Counted from the first letter of the stretch, positions 35,682 through 47,483 are shown. The stretch: DNA of 64,000 nt from Tetrapyrgos nigripes (GCA_013368315.1 JAACJM010000009.1:979758-1043757), one strand, 5' to 3'. Notes: generated by a model not told the origin, from the sequence alone. Program-made: numbers and translations.

Positions 35682-37258
35682 TTATGGATCAAGCTCAGAC
35701 CAGAGCCAATCATTCACCAAGGACCAGACGTGTTGAGAACGCTGCTCCATCTGAGGGTCATGCTGATAAACGTTCACAGCATCCACCTGGCTCGTTGAAT
35801 TGACCTCGTGAGGCAGATCATGGACTGTGCTGTTAAGAACAACCTTGGTCTTGTCATCATTGTCATCATCAGAGACTTCAATGATGTCTGTAAATATAGA
35901 GTCAGTGATCAGTAAGAGCACAAGGTAATATAGCTTTGAGATGCACCATCACTGGATTGATGTGATGTAGAGTTCAAGCCCGGTTCTCCATCACTGACTG
36001 CAGCAATGCCTAGACATACTGAAGCTACCAGGATATCCTTGTCAGTGCCTGCAGCCTCAAATAGTATTAGTAAAATGGACTTACCATGTGTCAAACGAGG
36101 GCGCTTTGTTGGCCGCTCCAAGGACTCTTCTTCAGCACTCTCACCTCCTCATTGATGTCAACATGATGATAGCCATGCTTCTTGATCGGGACTAGGGCTT
36201 GGATGTTGGGATTGTCAGAATCTGATTGGTCGGCACTAGCTTCTTCATCGTCAGCAGAGTCATCCTTGCCGGAATCGGATGGCTGATCCAAATCCATAGT
36301 CCTGCTTCTGAGCTTCCATGAGTCCAAGATCTTCTTAGGGATCAGTGATCTTGTTGCTGGAAAAGGAAGAATGGTTAGTAAATGTCAATAGCACATAACA
36401 AAGCGTTCGACTCACCTATAGCAAGAATACTGTCAACATATGCTTCATGCGCAGTCTGGCTATGCTCATGAAGATCCTTGCCAGTCAGATCACCATCACC
36501 AGTCATGATGGCAAATTCTCCCTTGTCGTGTGTGCAAACAAAGAAGGATGGGGTCTCCCCAGTGGTCTCAAGGTAGGCAAATACATCCAGAAAGTGTTCC
36601 TTGTATGTGGTGAGAAGCTCGGCTTGCTGCATATCCTTGTGGTAGGCAAAGCCATCAAGGCTTGTCTTGGCAAGACTGCATTGCGTTAAGGTGGCCAGGG
36701 AAGCCTTGGAGGGGGTTTTGCACCAGCTATCATCTGACACCATCATTGACAGCTGAATTAGTGGGTGCCGCTCTCGATGTGTCTTCGATGCCTGTGAAAA
36801 AGAGACATAAATGAGGAAAGAAGGCTGAAAAAATCCACAGCCTGAGACATACCTTCACAAGACCAACAGGTATGACCATAAGTGATCTGATCCTATACTG
36901 ATTGTAATGGGGTGCTTGAGCCTTGAGAAGAAACAAGAGGCATTAGGTATAAAATATTTCTATGCAGTACTAAACTCACAGATTTCTCTGAGGTCTTCCA
37001 GTGCTTTGAGCCTCTGCTCTTGCCCTTGAGTCCTTTACTTGTCTCCTCAAAAGCGGTGGCCATCATATTGCCACTGTCAGTGGTTGAAGCATCTGGTGTT
37101 GAACTAACTAAAAGATCAACCATCTCACGATGAGAGCAGCCATTGAGTTGGCGAAAAGCATTCATGCTGGGTCCAGCAGTAGGTACATGTTCACCAGAAT
37201 CTTCAAGATCAAAGTCAGCAATAGCTTGGGACAATGGTCTACTGCGTCGGACGGACAT
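35682..37258 (-). CDS. Hypothetical multi-exon gene, family not recognized
   Basis: The start is MSVRRSRPLSQAIADFDLED at 37258. Likely introns follow KTSEKS (36980 side), after PVGLVK (36852 side) and after DSILAI (36417 side), all with GTGAGT/GTATGT donors. The third exon holds DDSWCKTPSKAS, a core FFVCTHDKGEFAIMTGDGDL and a helical part. An acidic Ser/Asp/Glu-rich region and a basic KRPRLTH stretch follow, suggesting a nuclear protein. The 3' exon structure is uncertain. It lies head-to-tail with another minus-strand unknown gene and near the plus-strand integrase gene, so it may be transposon cargo. Confidence 0.45.
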
Positions 37259-37732
37259 GGGAGAAGGGACTTCTTCATCAGAGGAGTTGACTGATACATG
37301 AGTGCCTCAGTGGCATGAAGAACTTGGGGCAGTAGAGTGTCGTGCTTGTGATTTGCGATGGCTTGTCTTTCGAGGTTTAGTCAGTTTCTTTTTTCGTTTG
37401 AACATGGAAGGAGAGTGATGGTGGTTGAGAAAAGAGGTGAGACTGTGTTGAACCACAAGTCAGGTTATTCAAGCTCTGTCCGTTGCTTGACTCTTCACAT
37501 TCTGAGCTTCTTTCAATAGAATGTGTGATATCTTTTGAGCAATAAAAAGATCTAATTATAGCAAGCTCTTGGTCAAGAATATTCTAGCAAGTACGACAGA
37601 AAATGTAGGTGCCTACACAGTCCTGGAAGAGTTATGCACTGTCATCAGGCCCCTAGGAAGCAAGGAAAGCACTCAATTGGACACAGCTTCCTTTATCTCT
37701 GTATCCAAACCAAACTTTCTAGAGTTGACAAT

Positions 37733-38486
37733 TCATACGATTACTGCATCCCTCCACCCTTTTATCACTCGAGGAAGCATCATGTCCATGAGCATTTGGA
37801 GACCCATTTCAAAGGTGGGATCATTGGGAAATGATCAAAGAAAAGCTGGTGAAAATCTCATCAGCCAACCTTCATGCCAAGCCTTGTTACATTGAGAATC
37901 AACATGATTGGGGCCAACAAAAGGACAGCTAGCATCACTGTGAAGCAGTGATGGAGGTGTTGAAGCCATCAAATCACATTCCTGGATGATGCGCAGATGA
38001 GCCTCAACGACAATAGTGAAGATGATCGGAATTTGATATGCACTTTCCTTCTCTTCTAGCATGTAGAAATTCATCAGGATTGCAATAAGCTGGGGAATGA
38101 AACATTGGATCCAACAGGGAACACCCTCTTGACAAGCCAACAGGACTTTCTCCCATTTATTGAGGAGGCTATATTTGGAAAGCTGTTCAACTGCATGCTC
38201 CATTCCACCCAATGACGTGAACCAGCTGGAAATTCAGAGGAGCCCAACATAGTATGGAATATAATCTTCTGATCTTTTCTCTGGTTTCTTCCAGCCTCTG
38301 GGACAAATCAGCATTCATGAGGTCATGATAAAAAGGAAGTGATACTGACACTTTCTTGATGTAATCCAAGAACGGATAAAACTGCTCCTTCATGACAGTT
38401 GGTCCCATATAAATAGGATTGTTGAAAGTGCCTTTAGCAGCTGATGGAAGTGACAAAAGATCTTGAAATCCCTCCGAAACATCCAT
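37733..38486 (-). pseudogene. Hypothetical protein gene with frameshift and stop
   Basis: The frame starts MDVSEGFQDLLSLPSAAKG and runs to QLVHVIGW, where a shift near 38208 leads to GGMEHAVEQLSKYSLLNKW. The second part has CIQCFIPQLIAI-like hydrophobic helices and VVEAHLRIIQECDLM. A TGA at 37835-37837 interrupts, and coding then resumes in the same frame to PRVIKGWRDAVIV and a stop at 37733. No known domain was recognized. It ends about 475 bp before the start of the next minus-strand unknown gene (37258). Confidence 0.5.
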
Positions 38487-38766
38487 GATACGACTCAGAT
38501 TCAGACTGACAACCTCATCCTCGACCTATGCGTGTACAAGAAATGCTTACTTGAATACATATGTTCTGATCTTGGTCACAGTATTTGCGATTGACTCTGA
38601 GTCCTTGAGACATTACAAGTGGAGGGTGATCAGATGCAAGTAGACTACTGGGGAGTGGATCCATGATGTTGTCTTGACAAGAGACTAGCAGTTGATGCTG
38701 AAGATTTGACTCGCTTTATGTACCCATGATTGCACTTTACACTCATGGCAAACTTGTGGCTAACAC

Positions 38767-40950
38767 ATGTTCCTCTTATGTCACTACCACCACTGCCGAT
38801 TCCCCATCACTGCTCAAGTCAAGCTGCTAACGTCATCCAGGCTGACCAGACTCTACGCAATATTTACTGATCAGCAATTGGTGTGCTTTCACTTCCAAGC
38901 ATCGATCCACAGCATACTGAGTACCATCTGCAGACCATTGCCCGTTATGCTGTACCTTTACTCATTGCACTTGAAGATTCATCATCGGGGAATGTACAGC
39001 TGCAGAAATGGATATATGAATGTGCAGAGGAATTTGGAGCAGCATGTATCAGGCTAGCAGAGAGTGGCACACAACAGTGTGTTTACTTATTGTTGAGAGC
39101 TTAAAGTACACTAAATTAGTTTTTTCATTTCATTACTTTAGCGACGAAGAAAATCCAAACATACAGTTCATTGACCCTGTCACAATTGTTCGTACCGGAA
39201 AACCAGGCCGTCCTCGAAAGGTCATTGATCCGTCCTATTTGCGTAAAGCCATGAACTACAAACATCGTATCCACATCAAGGAGCTTGCAGAAGGTTTGAG
39301 AGTCTCTGAAAAGACACCTACCTCTCGTCTCAAACAACATAAAATTGACTACAAGCCTTCCAAAATCTCTAATCGGCAACTGGACGACGTCATCAAAACC
39401 TTCCAACAGAAAAAGCCATGATCTGGAGAGCAATATCTCACTGGATACTTGAGGCAAAGTGGTCTAAAGGTTCAGAGGCAAAGGATACATGAGTCTGTGC
39501 GGCGTGTCGATCAATTGGGTCATGCTCTCCGTTTACAGCAAAAGTGGAAGATTGAACGTGTTCCATAAATGGTTTCTCGGCCAAACACTCTTTGGCACGT
39601 TGACAGTCATCACAAGCTTATTCTGTGGGGGATTGTGATACATGGATGCGTTGATGGATTCTCCAGAAAGGTGAGCACGAAACTCTGTGAGTTACAAGTG
39701 ACTTGGATCTAACGCTGTCTTAATTCTTAATTCTTTTCAATTTCAAGGTCACTGGGCTTCGAGCGAGTACAAATGACAGAGCGTCAACTGCGCTCAGTAT
39801 GTTTTCCTGGGCTGTTAAAAGGTACGGATGGCCATCGCGTGTGAGAGGGGATCGAGGAGGTGAGAATCGAGATATATCAGTGGTGATGATTCTTCGTCGT
39901 GGTCCTGGGAGAGGAAGTTTTATATGTGGATCATCAATTCACAACACTCGTATTGAAAGACTTTGGGTTGAAGTTGGGACACAGTTTGTTCGGGCGTGGA
40001 GAGCATTCTTTTTCTGTTTAGAATGGAGACATTATCTAGACAGAACGAATTCCCATCATCTATGGCTTCTACAATTCTTACTGGGGAAAGGTGCCACTGC
40101 TTCGCATGGCAAATTATGAGGCCTGTTTAAGTAAAACAGTTTCGTATGTAGTAAAAAATTCTTTTAATTAGATAGAGCCCAATCCTGTACCATTTTAATG
40201 TAACAGCGCCTTTAAATGACCTTGGATTAGAGGTATCCATAGTGATTCAGAGTCTCAGAGAGTGGCTCTTGATGACTTTTGATGGCTGTTGAGGGAAGGT
40301 AAACACGTCTGAACCTGGTGCATCGACAGTGATGGAGGGAAGGCAGGAATGACGTCAGTTGAGCGTCAGCTGAAATGGCAGTGTTCGGGCACTTCAGAGC
40401 GCTGAGGTGGCGTGTAAAAGTTAGAACCCGTGAGAAAGCTTGATACTCAATTGGGGGGTCGACATAAGTTAACTCGACCTAAAGGGCCTCATAATTTCTT
40501 GATGCTATAAATGACGACTGCAGGGAGTTCCAAAAGGACTGGAATGCGCATCCTATTTCTGGTCTTGGTCATGGTAGAAGCCCTAATGTGAGTAACTACT
40601 GTTGTCCTTCAAATTTTGCTATGAGTTTCTGAGAAATTCCAAATATTTTTGACAGGATCTCTTCTTTCTCGGCCAGTTGAAACACGGCATTTACAAAGAT
40701 GATTGTGAAGGCTGCTCTCCTGAAGTGATCGCTAGCTCTTATGGTGTGTATGGTACTCCGGTACATCATCGTCTGCATCAAACAGGAGCTGGACATTCAT
40801 CAGATGAGAAGTCAGAGTCGGAGAGTGATTCTGAAGGTAAATATATCATTCTTATTTCCTAGAGATATTAAGTTGAGGGGTACCTGTTCAGAGTGGCAAG
40901 GAATAGACATGAGCGAAACAGATTCAGGTGAGTAGACAATTGTGTATATG
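38767..40950 (+). pseudogene. rve-type DDE integrase gene of an Agaricomycete element, interrupted
   Basis: A DNA-binding helix-turn-helix part lies around 39180-39420 (VRTGKPGRPRKVIDPSYL). The integrase core follows: [19 protein letters not shown] (first Asp), intron ~39671-39748, VTGLRASTNDRAS, RVRGDRGGENRD (second Asp) and NTRIERLWVEVG (Glu, 34 residues later). The C-terminal part resumes after an insertion at about 40504 (FQKDWNAHPISGLGHG, GIYKDDCEG). It has stops at 39419-39421 and 39566-39568, and is broken by the insertion at 40076-40503. Such integrase genes are usually parts of transposons in this class. Confidence 0.75.
40076..40503. mobile_element. Insertion in the integrase gene, ends shared with 25661-27483
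   Basis: It begins ACTGGGGAAAGGTGCCACTG and ends CTAAAGGGCCTCATAATTT. Integrase reading is lost at HLWLLQF and regained at LDAIN on the other side. The two ends match the outer ends of the insertion in the helicase gene, and the size is much smaller. The internal boundary TATGAGGCC..GGCCTCATA gives a short inverted pair with TA at each edge. Family unknown. Confidence 0.55.
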
Positions 40951-41082
40951 GTCTTTCAGAATTTCTGTATTAGAATTTACTTTAGTTGAGTCTTGGCATG
41001 GGATCGGAGGCAATGGTGGAGCAAGTGATGCAGAAGCACAGTGAGAACCACGATATTTTGTAAAACTTTTATAAAAAAAACT

Positions 41083-41805
41083 GTGAAGCTTCGAACTTCA
41101 AGCTGGGGCTGGTGATCAGACACGCATAGACGACGATGACAACTTGTATGTATTAAGCACTAATAATCCAATCCAACCCTGCCCCCCTACTCCCCACCTC
41201 AACCTATCTCACCTCATCTCCAAAGGCAGAACCCAACCTGGTACACCCCCACCCTTACCCTTACCCCACCCTCAGAACCAAAACCAAAACCAAAACTAAA
41301 CTTCCCAGCTTTAAAAACCTCCCTAACCCCCTCTGGTACCGTATCCATGTACCCTTGTGGAAGGAGAGCGTCGTAAGGAGTTGTTCCTGGGCAGTAGATC
41401 AGGGAGGGGAAGGATAAGGATAGGGGTTGTGTTGAGGTTGGGCCCGTGCCTAAGGTTGATGGGGACGATGCAAAGGGGGAAGATGTGGATGTGAAGGGGA
41501 AGAAGCTGTGAAGGGAGAACCGGTGGAGGTGGAGGTAGAGGTAGAGGTAGAGGTAGAGGTAGACCAAAAGGTATTACCAGACCCAGACCCAGACCCAAAC
41601 GCACTGCCAGACCCAGAAACAAAACCGAGTCCTTGCGCTGAAGTAGAAGCACTCATAGGAATCGCAGAAGAGGGGTTAGATGTGGAGGTTGAGGTTGACA
41701 TGGCTGTTGATAGGGGTAAAGGTAAGGGAGGAGCTGGAGCTGGTTGACCGAAAACGGAGGTTATTGAGCCTGAGCCTGTGGCGGGCTGACCGAAGACGGA
41801 TGTTA
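41083..41805 (-). pseudogene. Second partial Nup42-like FG copy
   Basis: On the minus strand the sequence reproduces the last third of the FG gene: SVFGQPATGSGS, repeated Ser/Thr pairs expanded as a (TCTACC)n run, and YDALLPQGYMDTVPEG. It ends with frame changes in the Gle1-binding tail. Homology stops at about 41805 on the 5' side and at GAAGCTTC (41083) on the 3' side. It is a degraded duplicate. Confidence 0.75.
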
Positions 41806-42210
41806 GTCACGCCGGAAGTACGTTTCTATCGGCTCGACGGATAGATGAGCAGATAGGTGTACAGAAGTAGGATGTATTTGAAGTTCAGATATATATACAA
41901 ATAAATGCTATATTTTGACTCTAAATATTCGTACAGAAAGAACGTATATCTGGAAACCCCTAATTACACTTGATAGGTAAACAAAAAGATGGCACATGTA
42001 ATCTATGTAAAGATGTACAAAAAGACGCCTAATTTGTATAGCTATTCGAACAAAAGAAAGATAACCTTTTAAAGCTCCGGATACATGTCCAGAAATCCCA
42101 TATATCTGAAGCACATATACAGGTGCAGATAGGAGTCCAAATGGACCATCTATCCAGAGTTCAGATAGGTCCACAGATATATCGTATTTCCGGAGTCAGA
42201 ATAGGACGCA
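41806..42210. repeat. AT-rich short degenerate repeats
   Basis: Words like GTACAGAAA, ATATCTGGA, GATATATAC and CAGATAGG recur with irregular 30-45 bp spacing. It could be a degenerate satellite. No gene is seen. Confidence 0.35.
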
Positions 42211-42213
42211 GGC

Positions 42214-42264
42214 GCGTCAGTGGCTTGATGCAGTCGCGTTTCCAACGCGTCCACGGCAAGGCAC
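42214..42264. repeat. GCGTC/GACGC-rich dispersed repeat, copy 1
   Basis: GCGTCAGTGGCTTGA-GC is followed by GTC-CGT-TCCAA-GCGTCCAC. It matches 45474-45530 at most positions. It sits where the Trs33 gene's 3' end is lost. Confidence 0.6.
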
Positions 42265-42271
42265 ATCTGTG

Positions 42272-43023
42272 TCAGAAGTCGTCGTGTACGCTGTTGCTGC
42301 CAAGTTTGGCTTTGCATGTAGCATCGGCCCGTCCTTCCCAAGACGATAAACGTGTGATGGTCTTGAAAGCGTTGTCTTGCAAAACGTAGATGCCCTGGAT
42401 TGACTTGGTGAGCTGGAATACCTTGAGGGACGGGGTAAAAACGCACCCTATAGTTCGTCCGCAGGTTGTCCACTTGTCTATCCCAACACGCTGCCCACAG
42501 ATCCTTGCATACAAATTTGATGACGTCCAAGGTTTCTGTAAATAGAGATCTGTCCTGACATAATCTAAGGACGGTTAGAGTGGTATTGATTACACTGTAA
42601 AGAGGTATACGTACCTCTCTGCAAAGTTCGCGCCAACATGCAATCCGATAGCTTCAAGACGCGTTCTGATAGCTTCTTCCTCTTCATCCACTGCAGCGTT
42701 TTTCCCTGAACGAGAATTGAGACTGATCAGGACGGTCGAGTCTCTGGGGTTTTCGGTCTTTAGAGGCAAAGTCGATAGTGCAGGTTGTGGTGGTGGGATC
42801 AGTCCGGCATCGACCATTTCTTTTTCTATATCCTCTTGGACCGAGCAGTCACTACAGCTGAAGATTCACGTAGAGTGTTGACGACTTCGATCAAGAAATA
42901 GTCCATCATTGCGCCGTCGACATAGCGCATTGGCGGATCGGCCAGAGTAGCGGGACTCGGAGTGACCAGCGAGCTGGCGGATTTGGAGGAGCTCGAGATC
43001 TGTATGGAAGGGCGACTGGACAT
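42272..43023 (-). pseudogene. TRAPP complex subunit Trs33 (TRAPPC6-like), broken
   Basis: Trs33 is a small core subunit of the TRAPP tethering/Rab-GEF complexes at the Golgi. Visible parts: the N-terminal MMDYFLIEVVNTLRESSAVV; after a 2-nt TA insertion near 42828 the frame resumes as EKEMVDAGLIPP; then RLEAIGLHVGANFAER; a 50-bp intron (42565-42614); LFTETLDVIKFVCKDLWAAC and VDNLRTNYR; a 52-bp intron (42395-42446); GIYVLQDNAFKTITRLSSWE. The final ~35 residues of the family (the strand and helix after the SSWEG stretch) are absent and replaced by unrelated sequence. With frameshift and lost C-terminus this copy is not functional. A real copy would be expected elsewhere. Confidence 0.8.
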
Positions 43024-43449
43024 GGTGGTTGATGGAAGAGGAGACACAGCGAGTAGTTGTACCAATGGATGATCTTCATGGGCTCCCGGAAACAAGTGCA
43101 CCGACAGCGGATGAAGTTTGGACCGTACGAGGCACAGTCTGAGTGGAGGTTCGAAGCGAGGAACGAAATAGCATCTGACGCCAAGCGCTGCACAATGAAC
43201 TGAGAGAGAGTGGAGGGTAACTCTGCATTATCCTCATGTGGAGAACTTTGTTGGTTGACCTTCACAGAGGATTCCAAAAATACGGGCTAACAGCTCGACG
43301 GGCAAAGACGGAGGAATGGCCGGTTGGGATGGCAAACATCCAAATCTACACCCAAGAATGTACATACAATGCAGATACGAAAGCAAGAAACACGATAGCA
43401 AACAGAAAACAACAACGCTAAAGAAAAAGAGGAGAAAAGCCCCAATTGC

Positions 43450-43986
43450 TCAGCCAACAAGTTCCCTCGCCCTATCAACGGCGTCGCAGGCATCTCTCAA
43501 TCCAAATGCTGCTTTGAAGACGAATTCCTCTCGGTGCTTTGAAGAGCAATTCGGGCAAGCGCCATTGCTTTTGTGGGTATATTTAAGTACTTGCTGATGA
43601 GCTTCATGTTCTGAAACATTTGTGAGTGAAAAGACTGATGGATACTCTCAAAACGTACCGATACCAAACATTCTCTCTTCGCTGACCCGAACCGAATATA
43701 CCAGTTTGAATCCCTTCGACTTGTCTTTGCACCTCCACTCCTGCAGTCTGTGTCTCGGTGTGCGACGGGTACAGCCGATTTTGCAGGCTTTGCCATTTCT
43801 AAATGACAGGACGTACACCCAAGCATCCCTCTTCACCCTAGCAGAAACTGGCCTATCCACCCAGTCACGGAAAACCAGAAACTTGCGGAAACAGTGAATG
43901 AATGATATGTAGAGTAGCATATCACGTACCACCATGAGTACGTGAATGTATTTGGGGCTTTGAGGACGTGTAGGCCCAGGCGGCAA
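43450..43986 (-). CDS. T5orf172/MUG113 (GIY-YIG-like) domain protein
   Basis: After a 48-bp intron (43611-43658) is removed, the frame reads WVYVLSFRNGKACKIGCTRR, TPRHRLQEWRC, RMFGIEHEAHQQVLKY, then CPNCSSKHREEFVF, ending RELVG and a stop at 43450. The order (Y/V)Y, K-I-G-x-T, R-x-x-E-W, an Ile-Glu-x-x-x-H, and CxxC..HxEF is that of the T5orf172 (DUF1766/MUG113) domain, related to GIY-YIG nucleases. In fungi its role is unknown, perhaps DNA binding or cleavage. The start is uncertain; a further intron with donor GTACGT near 43930 is likely and the first exon may be lost. Confidence 0.65.
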
Positions 43987-45660
43987 TGACAGAGGTGGGA
44001 GGCAGTGACCAAAGCGTCGGTCGCGTGATTATTGCTCGCGTCAATTCCTTCCTCCCAACTCCCTCTCATTTCCTTCCTTTCCCTCTCCTTCTCCCTACAA
44101 TCTTTCTACACCTCCAATCCCAACTCCAACTCTATGTCATCAAAATACCCACACGCCGAAAACACAAAAATATCTGCTCGGCAGAAAGGCGTACAGAAAC
44201 TTTTGGCGTGCCAGAATTCCTCATCTTCTTCTTCGAAGCCAATGCCAATGCCAAAGTGAGAATACAAATCAGTGTCGACCACTTCCACAATCCTACTAGT
44301 CTCGTTCTCGTTCACCTCTACTTTGCTCCAAATGCATTTGTCAGTAAAAACAAAGCCATGACAAGCTTAAGGGAACGCATGTTTTTGGGTGCTTTGGTGA
44401 ATGCGTATTCGAGGCCGGTGATGGAGGCGAAGATTTCGCTGAATGCGATCAGGATGTAACCGCAGTGCGATTAAGTAGTTTTAGTATCAGTTTAAAAACT
44501 AAAAGTGACTTGAAAAGACTCACGATCTACTTTGTATCCAACGTTGAGAGGAGAAACAGCGTCACAGTCGACAGCGTTGGCAAATTTCCCGCATGGGGAT
44601 GTCTGGCTTCAGATCAATCCTCAACAATCTATCATCCTCGTTCCATCTATTCTGTGTCCATTCTTCGTCTCCCAAAAAATCCTTAAGTAGACCAAACGAG
44701 CCCTCGGAATAGCAGAATGCATGTAAACCTCCTTTCCTTCAGCCCTGTAAAGCGACGTCCGGGGGAGCACCAGGTTTAGGCAATGTATTAGGGTGAGGAT
44801 GTGAATGGGAAGCGTCTGGTTGGGATTGCCATAAAAAGTTCCTTGACTGCTATCCATCTCACTGCCATGTTCTACCCCGTCCAATTCTACCTCCTGCGCA
44901 CTACGCAACGCACTTGTCTGTATATCCAAATTCTTCGGCCTGGTTTCCGAGGCCACCTGTGCTCCAAACCCATGTGGCCATCAGAAGTGAGAACTGGGTC
45001 AGCAAGAGGTGTCGGGGCCATGGAATGGGGTCTGAAGACGGATTGGTCTGACCCTTCGTCTTCGGTGACGGTCTGCATTGCAGGTGAGAGTGGTTGACCC
45101 CTCATCGGAATAGAGTCTGGACCTGTAGGAAGGTAAAAGGATAACATCTTCCTTTGCTGGAGCTGTTGGTGGTCTTGGGGACTTTCTGGCGCGTTTCTGG
45201 GGCATCAACATCGTCAACGATGAGAACGCATCAGACGGGGCAGTCGAGAGGTATCATAGGATGACATGATGGGAAGCTTTTTTTTCTTCGAGATCTTGGC
45301 GACCCAGAACAATCGTGAAAGGATGGAGAAGAGATATGAGTACGGGGAATGGGAGAAAAGAAAGAGACGCGTCAGTATGACACGAAAAATGATGAGAAAG
45401 AGAAAGGTAAGGCTTACCTTCTTGGTCTTCTCGTCGAGGAAGAACTCTTCGGTGAAGAAGATGAGGGATTGCGGGTGCGTCAGTGGCTTGACGCGGTCAC
45501 GTCTCCAATGCGTCCACTGCGAGACGCGTAGTAGTGATGTGACAAACGGGCCAATAAATTGAGTGCAATTGGAGTTCGTAACTGGTTGATGTCGGCATCA
45601 TATGAGTCGGTCAGTGCGTGAGTTGTGACTCTGTACGTTTCTTATCTTTTCTTCTCTCCT
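43987..45660. other. No confident gene; short Ser/Pro-rich frames; GCGTC repeat copy 2 at 45474-45530
   Basis: Frames at 44131-44260 and 44300-44459 (plus) show low-complexity Ser/Pro and a short LRERMFLGALVNAY stretch, but no joined gene structure could be supported. The 45474-45530 block matches 42214-42264. Just after it, at 45533, TAGTGATGTG resembles the end of the hAT family but no other end was found. Confidence 0.4.
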
Positions 45661-46045
45661 TTTATCTCAGTGATTCAGCAAGCAGCCTCGCAAAGGTCTG
45701 ATTAGAATCGGAGGTACCAGGAGTTGGTAACCACACTCTGACTGCATCCTCCATTTGCCCTTGACCTTCTGGAGCGTTAACAATGATACTTGCCACCAGC
45801 AAAACGTTCCACTCACCCAAATTCAACCACGAATCTCGCAACAGGATACGTGCTGTAGTCGAAAGCATGGTCTGCAACGTAATTGAAGCGTTCTGCAGAT
45901 AATGGTATAATCAAGAGGATTACTGGCAAGGGATAAAAACACACCTGAATTGCCGTAGAGGTTACCTTGAGTGCCATTTTCAAATCCGAGAGGCCCGTTA
46001 TTACAACTCAAAGCTACAGAAATTGGATCAAAACACTACGATATT

Positions 46046-46359
46046 CTGTCCAACTTGAACAGCACTCTCCAGCACCATTGCAACCCCGAGGACTCTAGTT
46101 ACCTCGTCGTTGTTCCCCTCAGCTACACCATGAGCATCAGCAGCAGCTCTGGCTTCCACTAAAATATTCACAACTGCTGGCCCACCCATCAATTTGCATG
46201 CTCTGTCCAACTTGAACAGCACTCTCCAACACCATTGCAACCCCAAGGGCTCTAGTTACCTCGTCGTTGTTCCCCTCAGCTACACAACGAGCATCAGCAG
46301 CAGCTCTGGCTTCCGCTAAAATATTTGCAACTGCTGGCCCACCCATCAATTTCCATGCA
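46046..46359. repeat. Two-unit tandem duplication, 157 bp each
   Basis: CTGTCCAACTTGAACAGCAC starts both units (46046 and 46203). Both end ..GCTGGCCCACCCATCAATTT, and they differ at about ten positions. In one minus frame both units are open and Ala-rich (EARAAADA). Confidence 0.85.
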
Positions 46360-47483
46360 CTTCCCAAACCTCCCACCGAGACCTTCCATGGTCCTTGAAA
46401 TGATCGAGCATTTCAAGCCACTGGTCACTCAGCTGGTCCTGCTCATGGCCAAAGTGACCAAAACCTTCAATTTAGAGGGGCTTGGATTAGCCTTCCATTT
46501 GTGAGAGATGGTCCTCTTCCTGCTTGAAGTCTTGACGAGGTCAATGAGAACACTACTAAATCTATTGAGTCAGAGCGTGAGATGCAGCAAAAGTGAACAC
46601 ACACTCTTGCTTGGGCTTGTCTGTCAAAAGGACAAAATGGTTTTCCCAATTGGAGGTGGTCTAAAAAATCGTATGAATCATGAGAAGTGTCAGCATTGAA
46701 GAACGCTCCCAGTCACAAGTCAACGCACCTGATATTTAAGATACAAATCATCCATGAAAGTTTTTCCTTGGTTCTGGTTTCCAAGGAATGAGGAACCTGG
46801 AGTATAAGCGTCAGCTTGGAAAGAAAAGGAGGAGAAAAAACTACCTTGCTACTGTACTGCAGATCTTCACACAACGGTGTCTCCTTCGTGAAGAAAGACC
46901 GATGTGGCGATAGAAGTGCAATCTATCTGCACCAGAGGACGAAACGCATTCGAATGCCAGAGAGGGAGGGAGAGAGAAAGAGCGAGAGGAAGTTCAAGAT
47001 GGTTTGATTTGTGAGATGGTCCTCTTCCTGCTTGGGGTCTTGATGAGGGCAATGAGAGCACTACTAAATCTATCGAGTCAGAGCGTGAGATGCAGCAAAA
47101 GTGAACACGCACTCTTGCTTGGGCTTGTCTGTCAAAAGGACAAAAATGGTTTTCCCAATCGGAGGTGGTCTAAAAAATCGTATGAATCATGAGAAGTGTC
47201 AGCATTGAAGAACACCCCCAGTCACAAGTCAACGCACCTGATACAGTGGGTCAAAAAATTGTCCACATGTTTCGCATTTTTGGAAAGATTGCCAATTTAA
47301 GCAATACTGAGTAGAGATATTAAAATGTGGTCAGTGATGGGCAGAAAGCCCTTGATAAACGCTACAATATTCTGTCTGTTTTGTCTTATTTGGCTTAAAA
47401 CTCATGGAGATATGACTGATTTAAAATGGTATGTCATTTGGACAATTTTTTGACATGCAAGTGAAAATACAGAAAGTGCTAGC

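Noticed and set aside
45533..45560. Third hAT family copy starting TAGTGATGTG
   Set aside because: No matching right end or target duplication; ten bases may be chance.
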